A DNA stretch of 64,000 bases from Ashinkailepas kermadecensis (taxonomy: Eukaryota > Arthropoda > Thecostraca > Neolepadidae), in the NCBI GenBank assembly GCA_034440615.1, contig JAOTOM010004001.1, positions 33,501-97,500 on the forward strand. The letters are read 5' to 3'. The notes under the pieces were generated by a model. The model did not search any database. It saw nothing but the letters and a program-made list of their open reading frames with translations, and was not told where the DNA came from. Below are positions 1 to 12,310 of the stretch, in pieces (the stretch's first letter is position 1; each line of letters begins with the position of its first letter). The translations under genes and the position numbers were made by a program.

Positions 1-98
1 TATCTGTATGGTAGCTTATGGTATCTGTATAATACCTTATGATATCTGCATGGCGCCTTATGGCATCTGTATGGTACCTTATGGTATCTGAATGAAAC
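1..98. repeat. 21-bp tandem array, first block
   Basis: About 4.7 copies of a 21-bp unit (core TCTGTATGGTACCTTATGG) start at positions 1, 22, 43, 64 and 85, each differing at a few bases. The array probably begins outside the window. The same unit reappears at 1169-1270. Confidence 0.9.
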
Positions 99-907
99 TT
101 TCAGCGTTTGCTTATCTTTAGGGATGCAACCAAATGCATCCGAGGAATTTTTTTTTTCATTTTTGATGACGCATTAGTATTGCATATTTGCCCATCATGG
201 CTAAAATCGAAGATTCTGCCTGAATTAAACATTTTGTATTGGGGTAAGTTGACTTAAAACAACGTTTTGCTGTCCACTCTACCCATTAGAGAAATGAAAA
301 TTGAAAAAAATTATAACTCGAAATTTTGAAAATTGAAAAAAGGTAAACAAAAGGTGTTGGGCTATGGTCGATTTCGCCCTCCTTTTCTGATTCAGAACAA
401 TTTTTTTTAAAATCTCCCCCAAATGAGCTCCCCAGCTTTGAGCTCCCCAAATGAGCTCCCAAAAACATGATGTCAGTCATGATTACATGGATCCCCTAGT
501 GACGTCACTTTTGGGGGATAACATTTGGGATGGTTTCGGACCCTACTCGCCGAGCGCTTTCCGATGACACCACTTTCATTTTCGTGCAATGCTTAGTTTT
601 GAAGTTAGAGGGGGCATAGAAGACCCCCCCCCCCCGAGGTGTAAGGATCTGACCGGAAAGACAGGAGCCGGCTTCATTAGCCGGCACCATCTCAACAGTC
701 GCCGAGCACCGTGACCGCCACACCCGTCAGGACCGGGACCTATACGTCCCCAGGTCGCGACAAAGATGGGCAGGCGCCGTTTTTGTTCCAGAGGTCATGT
801 CCTGTATAATGAACTGCCACACGAACTGAAGCAACTGCCAGTTACCATGTTTGGTCGCCGCCTTAGGCGGCATTTGTGCATGGGACCGGTCAGATTGACC
901 TGATCTA
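99..907. other. Unique sequence, no gene recognised
   Basis: AT-rich to 500, then mixed composition with a run of C at 626-638. The short open frames at 286-480 and 505-723 (minus) match nothing I recognise and are best taken as chance. Confidence 0.5.
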
Positions 908-1003
908 CTTCCGGACTTCTTATCATACTCGCTGACCTCTTATCATACTTGCTGACTTATCATCATACCTGCAGACTTCTATCATACTTACCGTACTTGC
1001 TGA
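908..1003. repeat. Degenerate short tandem repeat of about 20 bp
   Basis: Four to five imperfect copies of a unit around TTATCATACTTGCTGAC, with spacing that varies by a few bases. Confidence 0.6.
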
Positions 1004-1140
1004 CTCTTTCCGTGCCGCTGGTATGAGGAATTGTTATATGTTTTGTGTGCTTGTGACAGCCCTTTTTCCTGTGATATCTGGTTTAAAACTCGACAATATG
1101 CTGTAATAGCCACGAGTTTATTGTGGATGGCCTGATATAC

Positions 1141-1270
1141 GTCTTTGTCTTTGTCCTTGTCTTTGTCTTATGGTATCTGTTTGGTACCTTATGATGTCTG
1201 TATGGTGCCTTATGTCATCTGTATGGTACCTTATGGCATCGGTGTGGTACCTTGTAGTATCTGTATACAG
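1141..1270. repeat. GTCTTT hexamer run followed by second 21-bp array
   Basis: A run of GTCTTT/GTCCTT hexamers (1141-1168) leads directly into about 4.6 copies of the 21-bp unit seen at the window start (unit starts 1174, 1195, 1216, 1237, 1258). The two blocks are 1.07 kb apart, so one array has been split by insertion or copied. Confidence 0.85.
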
Positions 1271-1690
1271 ATATTACATTTCGTATCCATCAACTCATCC
1301 AACTCTAGGTAACACCACTAAGTGGATTACACTGCTTTGGATCTCTCATCGTGGGTGCGCTAATTCGCAAAACCCTGTCCTCCATCTGTTCACATTAGGT
1401 ACGACCTACCTTTCGTCGCCTATGCGCATGAAACCGCCCTTAGCGACACGCCGGATTGCAACTTTTCCGAGCCGTTCCAACAACCGTGATCCCGACTGTG
1501 ATCAGATCAGCGACCAAAACTACAACGGGCATGGCGAAACCGATATCAAGACCAAGCATGGGACCGAAGCACCGATCCAAGCCTGGACCACGACAATGTC
1601 CACAGTCAAGAACAAGCCAGCACTGAAATCACGTCCCAACCGCGCGACCATTACTGACCATTACTGACCATTACTGACTAGTCGGCAAAC
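1271..1690. other. Unique sequence ending in a 12-bp triplicate
   Basis: No domain is recognised. The open frame at 1170-1667 starts inside the 21-bp array and has no familiar product. GACCATTACT is repeated three times at a 12-bp period around 1645-1676. Confidence 0.5.
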
Positions 1691-1699
1691 GGAAACGTC

Positions 1700-3207
1700 T
1701 GGACTGCAGCAGTGCGCCGCGGCGCCACCGAGTGCCACTTGACGCTTGTAACCCCTGGAGTACTGTCTGATCCACAACAGTCGTCAGCTGGCTCTGGACT
1801 GCAGCAGTGCCGCGGCGCCACCGAGTGCCACTTGACGCTTGTAACCCCTGGAGTACCGTCTGATCCACACCAGTCGTCAGCTGGCTCTGGACTGCCCCGC
1901 CGCGGCGCCACCGAGTGCCACTTGACGCTTGTAACCCCTGGAGTACCGTCTGATCCGCACCAGTCGTCAGCTGGCTCTGGACTGCAGCAGTGCGCCGCGG
2001 CGCCACCGAGTGCCACTTGACGCTTGTAACCCCTGGAGTACCGTCTGATCCGCACCAGTCGTCAGCTGGCTCTGATCATCAAACCCCGCCGCGGCGCCAC
2101 CGAGTGCCCCCACTTGACGCTTGTAACCCCTGGAGTACCGTCTGATCCACACCAGTCGTCAGCTGGCTCTGATCATCAAACCCCGCCACGGCGCCACCGA
2201 GTGCCACTTGACGCTTGTAACCCCTGGAGTACCGTCTGATCCACACCAGTCGTCAGCTGGCTCTGATCATCAAACCCCGCCACGGCGCACCGAGTGCCAC
2301 TTGACGCTTGTAACCCTGGAGTACCGTCTGATCCACCCCACTCTTAACCTGGTTTTGATTCAAAAACACCCCCGCGGCCACCGAGTGCCACTTGACGCTT
2401 GTAACCCCTGGAGTACCGTCTGATCCACACCAGTCGTCAGCTGGCTCTGATCATCAAACCCCGCCACGGCGCCACCGAGTGCCACTTGACGCTTGTAACC
2501 CCTGGAGTACCGTCTGATCCGCACCAGTCGTCAGCTGGCTCTGATCATCAAACCCCGCCGCGGCGCCACCGAGTGCCACTTGACGCTTGTAACCCCTGGA
2601 GTACCGTCTGATCCACACCAGTCGTCAGCTGGCTCTGATCATCAAACCCCGCCACGGCGCCACCGAGTGCCACTTGACGCTTGTAACCCCTGGAGTACCG
2701 TCTGATCCACACCAGTCGTCAGCTGGCTCTGATCATCAAACCCCCCCGCGGCCCCCCCAGGGCCACTTGACGCTTGTAACCCCTGGAGTACCGTCTGATC
2801 CACACCAGTCGTCAGCTGGTTGCCGCCGCGGCGCCACCGAGTGCCACTTGACGCTTGTAACCCCTGGAGTACCGTCTGATCCGCACCAGTCGTCAGCTGG
2901 CTCTGGACTGCGGCAGGCGCCGCGGCGCCACCGAGTGCCACTTGACGCTTGTAACCCCTGGAGTACCGTCTGATCCACACCAGTCGTCAGCTGGCTCTGA
3001 CTGCATCAGAACCCGCCGCGGCGCCACCGAGTGCCACTTGACGCTTGTAACCCCTGGAGTACCGTCTGATCCACACCAGTCGTCAGCTGGCTCTGATCAT
3101 CAAACCCCGCCGCGGCGCCACCGAGTGCCACTTGACGCTTGTAACCCCTGGAGTACCGTCTGATCCACACCAGTCGTCAGCTGGCTCTGATCATCAAACC
3201 CGCCACG
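1700..3207. repeat. 94-bp minisatellite, about 16 copies
   Basis: The shared core includes CTTGACGCTTGTAACCCC and GTCGTCAGCTGGCTCT. Core positions near 1741, 1834, 1924, 2019, 2116 and 2210 give spacings of 90-97 bp. Linkers between cores are of two main kinds, one carrying GGACTGCAGCAGTG and the other GATCATCAAACCCC. One unit near 2300-2395 is strongly diverged. Open frames on both strands here are repeat artefacts. Confidence 0.95.
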
Positions 3208-3720
3208 CGGTGGGCGATGCTGCCTGGTTTCGTTACCACGTACGCCCGAGAGTTCAGAAAACAAAGCGTCAGCTCCGCGTCGGCGCAAGCTGACAATGTG
3301 CGATGGCTGACGGGCTGACGCGCCGTGCTGAGCATCATCACCGACGGGAATAAATCGACAGAACTGGCCGCACGTACGGACCCCATAGTTTCACGCGCTG
3401 TAACTGCTGCCTAAAATTACCTACCATCAGAAATTGACGCTTTTCCGAGCTCCGCCGGCGAAAACATTATGGAAACGAACTCATAAAAAGCCCAACATGG
3501 GCGTTATAGTGGATGCTGTGCCCTGTCAATTGGCATTCGTCTGTGCACTAATGCTCGCCGGTACTCGCCGCACGCAACGGTCGTGCGGCGTCGGGTGGGG
3601 CGCGCCCGGCCACCGTCACGACCGGCAGCCATGCAGGCTGGCGACCAATGGAGAGGCGCGTCACGGAGCCAGAGTTTCTCCGCTGCACGGTCCGAGAGGG
3701 TGTCCACGGACACAGACAGA
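3208..3720. other. Unique GC-rich sequence
   Basis: No recognised gene. The open frames running into the CA/TA tract get most of their length from the dinucleotides. Confidence 0.5.
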
Positions 3721-3721
3721 C

Positions 3722-4056
<335 letters not shown>

Positions 4057-6059
4057 TAACATAAAGAGAAAGAGAAAGGCGATTCATTTAAACCGAGGAT
4101 ATAATAACACTATGATTATAAACGGGAGCACGTAATGAATGGCACCACAAGCCCAACGAAGTTCACCCAATATCCGTTGGAATAGGTGACAATTTAACTC
4201 GGGAGACCTCGTGCGAGAAAAGGCCGACTGGTCTGCCCAGGCGACGTAGGTTTGCCCGAGGCGGTACAGGTTTTCGTGGTTCGTTTTTCAAACCACATTC
4301 ATCATCGCTACGCGCGTCGATAATTATATTCCGCCCACCCGGGCAGCGGAACATCCACTCGCAGTGTAAAATCGTATCAATTGCTAATTCTACCTCATGA
4401 GAGGTGATTTAATTAGAAACTTTATTACGTGCGCGTTTGGAAAGCTGAAGTTGCCTGATTTGCAGGGTAGGAAGGCACACACAATGTCAGCAACTAGGCT
4501 TTGAAGAGTCCGTACCCACTGACTTGCTTGTGAAACAACAATGCATGCGATGGTTTGCTGATTTCGGACAAGCTGTCATTCCTGAAAGTGACACCCTGGG
4601 CTTTTTGCATCTTTTCTGCTTCGCTCGCTGGCGGCTTTCAACGGTGGATGGCGTAAAGGCTATTATGCTCCTGTTTATCCTTGTGTGGAAGGCAGCAATG
4701 CCAAAAGGTATTTGTGCGGTGACAAAGGTCTCAAGATACACCAAGTATGCTCATTCAACTTTCCTCTTTTCATCCTCGGATACTATCTTTCTCTGAAAAT
4801 GTATGCATATGAAATAATAATCATGCTACATCTCACTTGCCTTGCTGTCTAGAAAAAGAACATGCGAGAAGGGCAGCACTATATTAAGCAGACAACCAAC
4901 GAAAACACTTCAAATGCACCATATATGCTTTTGGACGTACGAGGTTCCATCCATTTCATCACCCTGATATCTGTTGAAGACATAGCGCAGTGCAAATCTC
5001 GATCTTTGGAGTAATCATCCCGTTAGGATTGTTCCCGCCCGTTCATCTCTATGAAATCAGGCTTCGAACTTGACCTATTAACCTATTTACGGTCGAGAAC
5101 ATGAAGCTGAATGCAGGTATGGAAGAAGAATCTTAAACCTTATACATGGGGTGTAATTGCACAAATATCATATGTTGAGCTGCTAGCGCAAGACACATGT
5201 CCAGAGGAGGGGGTAGGGGCAACAGTGCGATAAGCGATTACATAGGGGAAGGTGGCAGTCAGCCGTGTATGAATGCTTTCGGGGTTAGGGAACCAGGTAA
5301 AAGGCAATTTGGATAAGTTCGTCCACGCAATGCAGTCCAGATGACACTTGAAAAGGTCGTCATATTGTGGGCTATGGCTTGGGGTAAGTTATGATTATAC
5401 TGTAGCTCAGGGATATGAGTACACAAAGCTTCAGAGGGGGAGGGGATTAACTTTACCAGCAATACTCACTTCCTGGTAGCTTTAAGTCCCACGTACACCA
5501 GGATGAAGGTGGAAAGATCATCGGCGGTCATTTTTTTAACACATCTTGAAGACAGAAGCAAAAAAGCATTTGAGAACAAGCAAAACGCAATTGAGAATGG
5601 ACAGCATGATTGGTTCTTGATCTATATATATAAATATATATCCAGCCAAAGTGGGTGCCTTAAGTGCTCATTTTGCAAAACTTTTGCATCTTCTCTCGAC
5701 TGTCCTGTACCGCTACAAAATAAACGTCTGTTCAAAACCCTTATTCGCTTTTCATTGCTACCAAATGCATTTGCATATCATTGCACGAAAAAACAAACGG
5801 TTCCCTGACACGTACCACCTCACTAATGCTCCTGGTCGCATCTGGTGTCTGACTCAGCAAAATAGGCGAGCGACTTTCTCTTCAGGAGACTGCTTTTTGA
5901 TATGGGCTGTTTTTGTGAAGGACGCTAATATACCTCTGGCGCAGCCACCATCTGGCATGCTTTACTGCGTCTATGTCTGGACAGTTGATCCATTGATGCG
6001 CACAAACAGGAATGAGATGCGGTTATGATAAGTAACCTGTTTCCTCTTTTGGTGCAGGA
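4057..6059. other. Unique sequence, no gene recognised
   Basis: Mixed-composition DNA with scattered short open frames on both strands (for example 4524-4796 plus and 5651-6028 plus). None shows a domain I can name. Unidentified old transposon sequence is possible because a hAT remnant follows. Confidence 0.4.
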
Positions 6060-6099
6060 GTCCATGGCAAAAAATCATTTCTCACATTTGTCCGATATT

Positions 6100-6710
6100 G
6101 ACAGCACCTCCAACCGTGCTGTTGGCCCTGTTGCCTGCGCCAGCTGCTATATGGTGGCCATGCTGTGGAGCGTGATCGGGGCGCTGTCGGGCTGCTGCTG
6201 CAGAACAGCCACAGCTCTGGTCATCTGAAATCGCATGCTGCTCGTGCCGTTGGTGCAGATCTTCCGGAGGAAGGACTTAGCGATCTTCAGAAGGTCCAGT
6301 TCATGGAGCATGTCGATTATCGAGGTAGCTACGTCGTCCCTCGATGCTCTCTGCACCTTAATCTGGTTCAGAAAGTAGTTCTGGGTACACCCGTCGCACA
6401 GTGCGAATGCACTCTATGAGTGCCGACTCTTACTACCGACCGTAGTCGATTCGTCAATCAGCAAGCAGACGGTTTCGCCGCTGCTTCCTACATGGTGTAT
6501 AGTGGCTTCATATCTCCTGAAAGCACATTGACAAATGTAGAGCAAGTGGTGTCCGAGTAAATAATGTCGCCCATATGTACGTGTATGGTGCAACACTCTC
6601 TTCACATGCCGTGGCAAGTCGTTCATTGCGCACATGTGGGCCGCACGAATGACGTGTGCGGTTTCCTTTGTTGTCTCATTTACTTTCTGTGTGCTTACCA
6701 TTTTCTTCAC
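6100..6710 (-). pseudogene. hAT-type transposase remnant
   Basis: Read on the minus strand from 6710 downwards, one frame gives a protein segment resembling hAT transposases and their domesticated zinc-finger relatives (KIAA1586/ZBED-like). The frame is interrupted by TAG at 6414-6416 and again at 6147-6149. Upstream of the first stop is LLIDESTTV (about 6435-6471), the expected first acidic catalytic motif. After it the same frame continues with NYFLNQIKVQ, a helical stretch and ICTNGTSSM (about 6242-6263). That corresponds to the conserved C-S/T-D-G-A...M motif, with Asp replaced by Asn. LHSMA at about 6150 corresponds to the usual HCMAH. The N-terminal BED finger and C-terminal dimerisation region were not found. 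The stops and lost Asp argue for a dead element. A host-domesticated relative is less likely. Confidence 0.72.
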
Positions 6711-7080
6711 ACCCTTTCTGATTGGTGAGTCATTTTCTTGCTTTTTGATTGGGAGAGAGAAAGAGCAGCATGGTCAGCGCTAAAAGTGCATGTGTTAGAA
6801 CACAATGTATTCTGAATTCATCTCGACATACCCTTTTTAAGTGGACTGACTACGGGGTCCAATTGGATATCTCCGAGGTCACGAATTAATATTGAATTGG
6901 CTACGCACTACACATTGTTGACGCTATTATCTCCATACACCATGCATGGGTTCGTGGATCGGACGGTGGATATGGCCAACCCTAGTCCACTGTGACATAA
7001 AAAATCCCGCAGTCTTGGAGAATGGTCCTTAGAAGTGATATAAAAATAGAAAGAAACTGAAGTGCTACCAACGTTGATTG
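6711..7080. other. Unique sequence between hAT remnant and SINE
   Basis: No coding signal is recognised. It may hold the remaining 5' part of the hAT element in unreadable form. Confidence 0.4.
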
Positions 7081-7315
7081 TCTCTGTAGCCGAGTTGTTA
7101 GACTGCCAGGCTCCTGAACGACGGGTGGCAGGCGCCGTGGTTCGAAATCCAGCGGAGGCGCGACTTGCCGGCAAGGCTGGCTGGCCAGTACTCCACTCCA
7201 GGGTACACCGTATAGTGGAATACTGGGCACAGAGCGGCCGTCCGGTAACATTGCACCGAACAGTCGATAACATTCGGCATTATCTGGAATGCGGTCTACG
7301 CGGAAAATTTACAAC
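7080..7315 (+). mobile_element. tRNA-derived SINE-like element
   Basis: A tRNA-like head carries a perfect RNA polymerase III A box, TAGCCGAGTTG (7087-7097). A B-box-like GGTTCGAAATCC (7139-7150) has one extra base against GGTTCGANTCC. The spacing and the sequence between the boxes suit a tRNA with a long variable arm (Leu/Ser type). The 3' flank does not fold as a tRNA acceptor, so this is a SINE or tRNA pseudogene rather than a working tRNA. The 3' limit is uncertain. Confidence 0.6.
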
Positions 7316-8158
7316 TTAACTAACATCTTTGGTGGCGGGTTCCGGGTCTACGCAACAATCTGTTTAGCATAAGACTCTTATGCCAATGCGACCCGCACAG
7401 ATGATTTTGTTCAATATACGTTTATAGATAACATGAAGTGCTCTCAACAATAGCCAGCATGGCCCCATCAGATCATTTAGTGACCACTCAAGTCACCACC
7501 AGTGGAGAAATATCTGAGACCTCTAGTTCAATTGTTTTCGCTTATGAGACATGCCATGCTTAGGAGAAGCCAGCTGGCTCGAAAACACTTATTTCGGATG
7601 CATGGAATCAACAATGTTCATCACTATGCGGCCAGCACACATAATCACCCCGTGACCTTTTCAGATCACCTAAAATTAGATGCATAGTCAGGAAATATCC
7701 AATTGAATTTTCCAAACGAGACCCGAACTGCCACCACATTTTTATTATTATAATCCCATGATTTCCACCACTCTTTTCGCAAAAGGCAAATGATATGCTA
7801 TGTTTCCATGAGCAACAAATCAAGTGTGCTTGCTTTAATCCTCATTGGGTGCCCAGCTCGTTGGATCCCCTCTGCTCAAATAGTGAGTAAACATGGCGCT
7901 GTTTAACACCGGCACACGAGGTCCTCCATGGTAGCTTTATGAGATATCGTCGAAAAGCAGGCCGGGTGAGCAGATTCCCTCCCCCCCCCCCCTCCCTCCG
8001 GTGCGCGTGATAAAGTAAGTGGTAAAGACCGCTTAAACATGCATCTAGGTACAGGATGTCAATACTTCATTGGATAGTACGCTTCTTCAGTATTCAGCAA
8101 GGAGTTGCATACTTACATACTGAGTTATGACGTGTGTGACCTTGACCAGGGCCCGTTC
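7316..8158. other. Unique sequence, no gene recognised
   Basis: Short open frames only. A C-rich run lies at 7979-7997. Confidence 0.45.
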
Positions 8159-8252
8159 ACGTTCGCATGGGCTCGTAGACGTTCGCATTGGTCCGTAAAC
8201 GTTCGTATGGTCCCGTAGACGTTGGTACGGGTCCGTGGACGTTTGTAAAGGA
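8159..8252. repeat. 20-bp tandem repeat, about 4.5 copies
   Basis: Diverged copies begin ACGTTCGCATGGGCTCGTAG and recur every 20 bp, ending where the hairpin at 8253 starts. Confidence 0.8.
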
Positions 8253-8292
8253 CATTCAATGTTGGGCCGCGCCACGGGCCTAACATTGAATG
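8253..8292. repeat. Inverted repeat, 16-bp arms, 8-nt loop
   Basis: The left arm CATTCAATGTTGGGCC (8253-8268) pairs with 8277-8292 at 15 Watson-Crick pairs and one G-T pair. Confidence 0.9.
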
Positions 8293-9249
8293 CTGAAGGG
8301 GAGGAGGCGACGGTCTCCTTCACACCTTTGGCTTAGTCCCTGCCTAAAGGCATATGAGGTAAATAATCTTACGTGATACCGACCTTTTAATATCACTGAC
8401 CAAATTCACATCAACTTATCCCTGGCACTACTCATGAGAATCCGCATACAAAACAAAAAATGAACTCATGTGGCTTCTGGTTGCAAAGAACGAGGTCATG
8501 TTGTGCCTGGGACAGGCGGAGCCAGGGACAGACGTTTCGCCATGACGGCATAGCTAAGTGTGCCAGCCCAACGTTCACTAGCCCTACCCAATTCTGATTT
8601 GATGCGTATGAAGCTGCAACCGAAGACATTGCTGAATGGTGGTATCGTTCCGGCGTCTTATAAAACAAACAGAGGGATGAATGCGGCGCGCTTTGCATGC
8701 TTTCGGTGGCGCCATCGGAATGCGTTGCCCGTTTCTGTATTAATCCTGAAATTGCTGATATTTGGTAGCTTGGTATCTGAGTATCTGATCATCAGGTGAT
8801 GCCTGATTGTGATGCAATGCCCATGAGAATCAGGCAATGCCGAACTGCGTAGTGCTACGATACATTATTCGTTCGTCCATGGTGATGGCTAATTCTGACA
8901 CCAAATATATACTATCCATATCTTTGCAACACATTATAATCGAAGTGACATCACGTCCTATAGATAGGACGTGGTTGCACATCTTTCTAGAGCTATAAAA
9001 ATGCAGGTTCCCATGTGAGCTACGATGTTCACGCGGCCACCTCCGTGTCCTGAGGAAAGGTTTGAGCACGCTCCTATACCACTGTGCAGTGTGCACGCCT
9101 CAGTGTGCATCGGTCGTGCAGGTGGTGCTGGTGCAGAGGAGCACCCACCCGGTCTGGGCCCCACGCAACCTTGTCGGCACAGCAGATGAGCCACTGGCCG
9201 GCAGGAAGGGCGGCCGGCGGCCTTGGTGGCATTCCCACGCGGTGAGACA
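8293..9249. other. Unique sequence with one short palindrome
   Basis: No gene is recognised. A 10-bp inverted repeat with a 2-nt spacer (CACGTCCTAT at 8952 and its complement ending at 8973) lies within it. Several TGTGCAC-type words occur at 9080-9140 just before the array. Confidence 0.5.
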
Positions 9250-11040
9250 CGGTCTCCTCGCGGACACACCCGTGCCGACAGGGCGGTGGTGGTCACGGCT
9301 CCTCACGGACACACCCGTGCCGACAGGGTGGTGGTGGTCACGGCTCCTCACGGACATTACTGTGCCGACAGGGTGGTGGTGGTCACGTCTCCTCACGGGC
9401 ATGCCTGTGCCGACAGGGCGGTGGTGGTCACGGCTCCTCACGGACACACCCGTGCCGAGAGGGCGGTGGTGGTCACGGCTCCTCACGGACACACCCGTGC
9501 CGACAGGGCGGTGGTGGTCACGTCTCCTCACGGGCATGCCTGTGCCGACAGGGCGGTGGCGGTCACGGCTCCTCACGGACACACCCGTACAGACAGGGCG
9601 GTGGTGGTCACGGCTCCTCACGGACACACCCGTACAGACAGGGCGGTGGTGGTCACGGCTCCTCACGGACACACCCGTGCCGACAGGGCGGTGGTGGTCA
9701 CGGCTCCTCACGGACACACCCGTACAGACAGGGCGGTGGTGGTCACGGCTCCTCACGGACACACCCGTGCCGACAGGGCGGTGGTGGTCACGGCTCCTCA
9801 CGGACATACTGTGCCGACAGGGCGGTGGTGGTCACGGCTCATCACGGACATTACTGTGCTGACAGGGCGGTGGTGGTCACGGCTCATCACGGACATTACT
9901 GTGCTGACAGGGCGGTGGTGGTCACGGCTCATCACGGACATTACTGTGCTGACAGGGCGGTGGTGGTCACGGCTCCTCACGGACACACCCGTGCCGACAG
10001 GGCGGTGGTGGTCACGGCTCATCACGGACATTACTGTGCCGACAGGGCGGTGGTGGTCACGGCTCCTCACGGACACACCCGTGCCGACAGGGCGGTGGTG
10101 GTCACGGCTCCTCACGGATATTCCTGTGCTGACAGGGCGGTGGTGGTCACGGCTCCTCACGGACACACCCGTGCCGACAGGGCGGTGGTGGTCACGGCTC
10201 CTCACGGACATTACTGTGCCGACAGGGCGGTGGTGGTCACGGCTCCTCACGGACACACCCGTGCCGACTGGGCGGTGGTGGTCACGACTCCTACAGACAT
10301 TACGTGCCGACAGGGCGGTGGTGGTCCGGCTCCTCACGGACATACGGCCGACAGGGCGGTGGTGGTCACGGCTCATCACGGACATTACTGTGCTGACAGG
10401 GCGGTGGTGGTCACGGCTCATCACGGACATTACTGTGCTGACAGGGCGGTGGTGGTCACGGCTCCTCACGGACATACGTGCCGACAGGGCGGTGGTGGTC
10501 ACGGCTCATCACGGACATACTGTGCCGACAGGGCGGTGGTGGTCACGGCTCATCACGGACATTACGTGCGACAGGGCGGTGGTGGTCACGGCTCCTCACG
10601 GACAACTGTGCCGACAGGGCGGTGGTGGTCACGGCTCCTCACGGACACACCCGTGCCGACAGGGCGGTGGTGGTCACGGCTCCTCACGGACATTACTGTG
10701 CCGACAGGGCGGTGGTGGTCACGGCTCCTCACGGACATTACTGTGCCGACAGGGCGGTGGTGGTCACGGCTCCTCACGGATATTCCTGTGCCGACAGGGC
10801 GGTGGTGGTCACGACTCCTCACAGACATTACTGTGCCGACAGGGCGGTGGTGGTCACGGCTCCTCACGGACATACTGTGCCGACAGGGCGGTGGTGGTCA
10901 CGGCTCATCACGGACATTACTGTGCTGACAGGGCGGTGGTGGTCACGGCTCCTCACGGACACACCTGTACGGACAGGGCGGTGGTGGTCACGGCTCCTCA
11001 CGGACACACCCGTACAGACAGGGCGGTGGTGGTCACTGCT
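9250..11040. repeat. 45-bp GC-rich minisatellite, about 40 copies
   Basis: The unit contains GACAGGGCGGTGGTGGTCAC and TCCTCACGGACA. It has two main spacer variants, ACACCCGTGCC and ATTACTGTGC. The 45-bp length and absence of stops keep frames open on both strands (up to 694 codons). Small deletions near 9808, 10295-10350 and 10565-10605 change frame without closing it, because other frames of the unit are also stop-free. Confidence 0.97.
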
Positions 11041-12010
11041 CTTCCTGCACTGGTGCACACTGCCATCTGCCGGCTCTGTGCACACCACAATATCAGTCTG
11101 CACTTGTGCACACCAAAGTCGGCCGACATTGATGTACTCCACCGACAATTTGCATCAGTGCACACCTTGGTGAATCACCACAACATCTGTAGGTCTATAC
11201 AATACAGATATCCGATGCAGATATTGGAACAGAATACCCCAGTAAAAATATATGTCACGCCCTGTCAGGGTGCAACTTTGGAACACGATCATTTCCTCAC
11301 CCACTAACTGTTATTCCTACCAGTGTGGATGGGGCTGGAGTAGACTGCAGCACCAGGTGGCTGGCGGCCTACAGGCCGTCAGGCCGACCATAGCAACACG
11401 ACCACACGGCCGACAATATGGCATCTACCGCGCCAGACCCATCATGTAAAACTGACTGGGAGTTTTACAGCGCAACGTGAGGGAGCATTAGGCTCGCCAC
11501 TGCGGTTACATGGTTAATGCATGATCATAACAAGACGGCAGAATTACTTGAAGTGAGGAACTTCCCGTCCTTTTCTCTCCTTAAGCGCATCCCCAAACAG
11601 ACGGCATTCGCTAGCAGACGTGACCGGTAGATACTGTCAGAATGCATAGACGTTGACGAATGCCGAATCGCAACAAACATGCACCGCGAGCTCTGCTGGT
11701 GTGGGGATGTGACGCGTGTACAGGTGATGATCTGGCGTCCGCGTCCGCACTGACCTCCTGTGGCAGCCCAACACCAGCCGCCGCCCGCTCCTAGTTCAAA
11801 TGCACGGACTGCGCACTGCGCAGTAAAATATGTCTGTTTTTCTCTCACGTTTCGGTGCCCGTGATTACATCAATTAGCGGGCGATTTATCGGCGCGTTTG
11901 CGGCGCGGCAACACGGGCGTGTGCGCGCCGGCGCCACCGAAAGGTGTGGTGCAGTGCACGGTGCGCTGGCCTCCCGCGTCACGGCCGCCCGCTCCGGTTA
12001 CGCACATTTT
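11041..12010. other. Unique sequence between arrays
   Basis: The first 130 bp contain several GTGCACAC words similar to those left of the 45-bp array. No gene is recognised in the rest. Confidence 0.5.
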
Positions 12011-12310
12011 GGGCGGGGTGGTGCCGGCTGGGGCGGGGTTGTGGCGGCTGGGGGGTGGGGGGTCGGCTGGGGCGGGGCGGTGCCGGGTGGGGCGGGGTGG
12101 TGCCGGCTGGGGCGGGGTGGTGCCGGCTGGGGCGGGGTGGTGCCGGCTGGGGCGGGGTGGTGCCGGCTGGGGCGAGGTGGTGCCGGCTGGGGCGGGGTGG
12201 TGCCGGCTGGGGCGGGGTTGTGCCGGCTGGGGGGGTCGGCTGGGGCGGGGCGGTGCCGGGTGAGGCTGGGTTGTGGCGGCTGGGGCGGGGTGGTGGCGGC
12301 TGGGGCGGTC
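12011..12310. repeat. G-rich 20-bp array
   Basis: About 15 copies of a roughly 20-bp unit, GGCTGGGGCGGGGTGGTGCC, with insertions near 12050 and 12230. Closely spaced GGGG tracts on the plus strand give strong G-quadruplex potential. Confidence 0.92.

Noticed and set aside
9223..11307. 694-codon open frame with a 15-residue repeat, and long frames opposite it
   Set aside because: It follows from a 45-bp stop-free repeat unit. Indels change its frame without closing it, and both strands are open.
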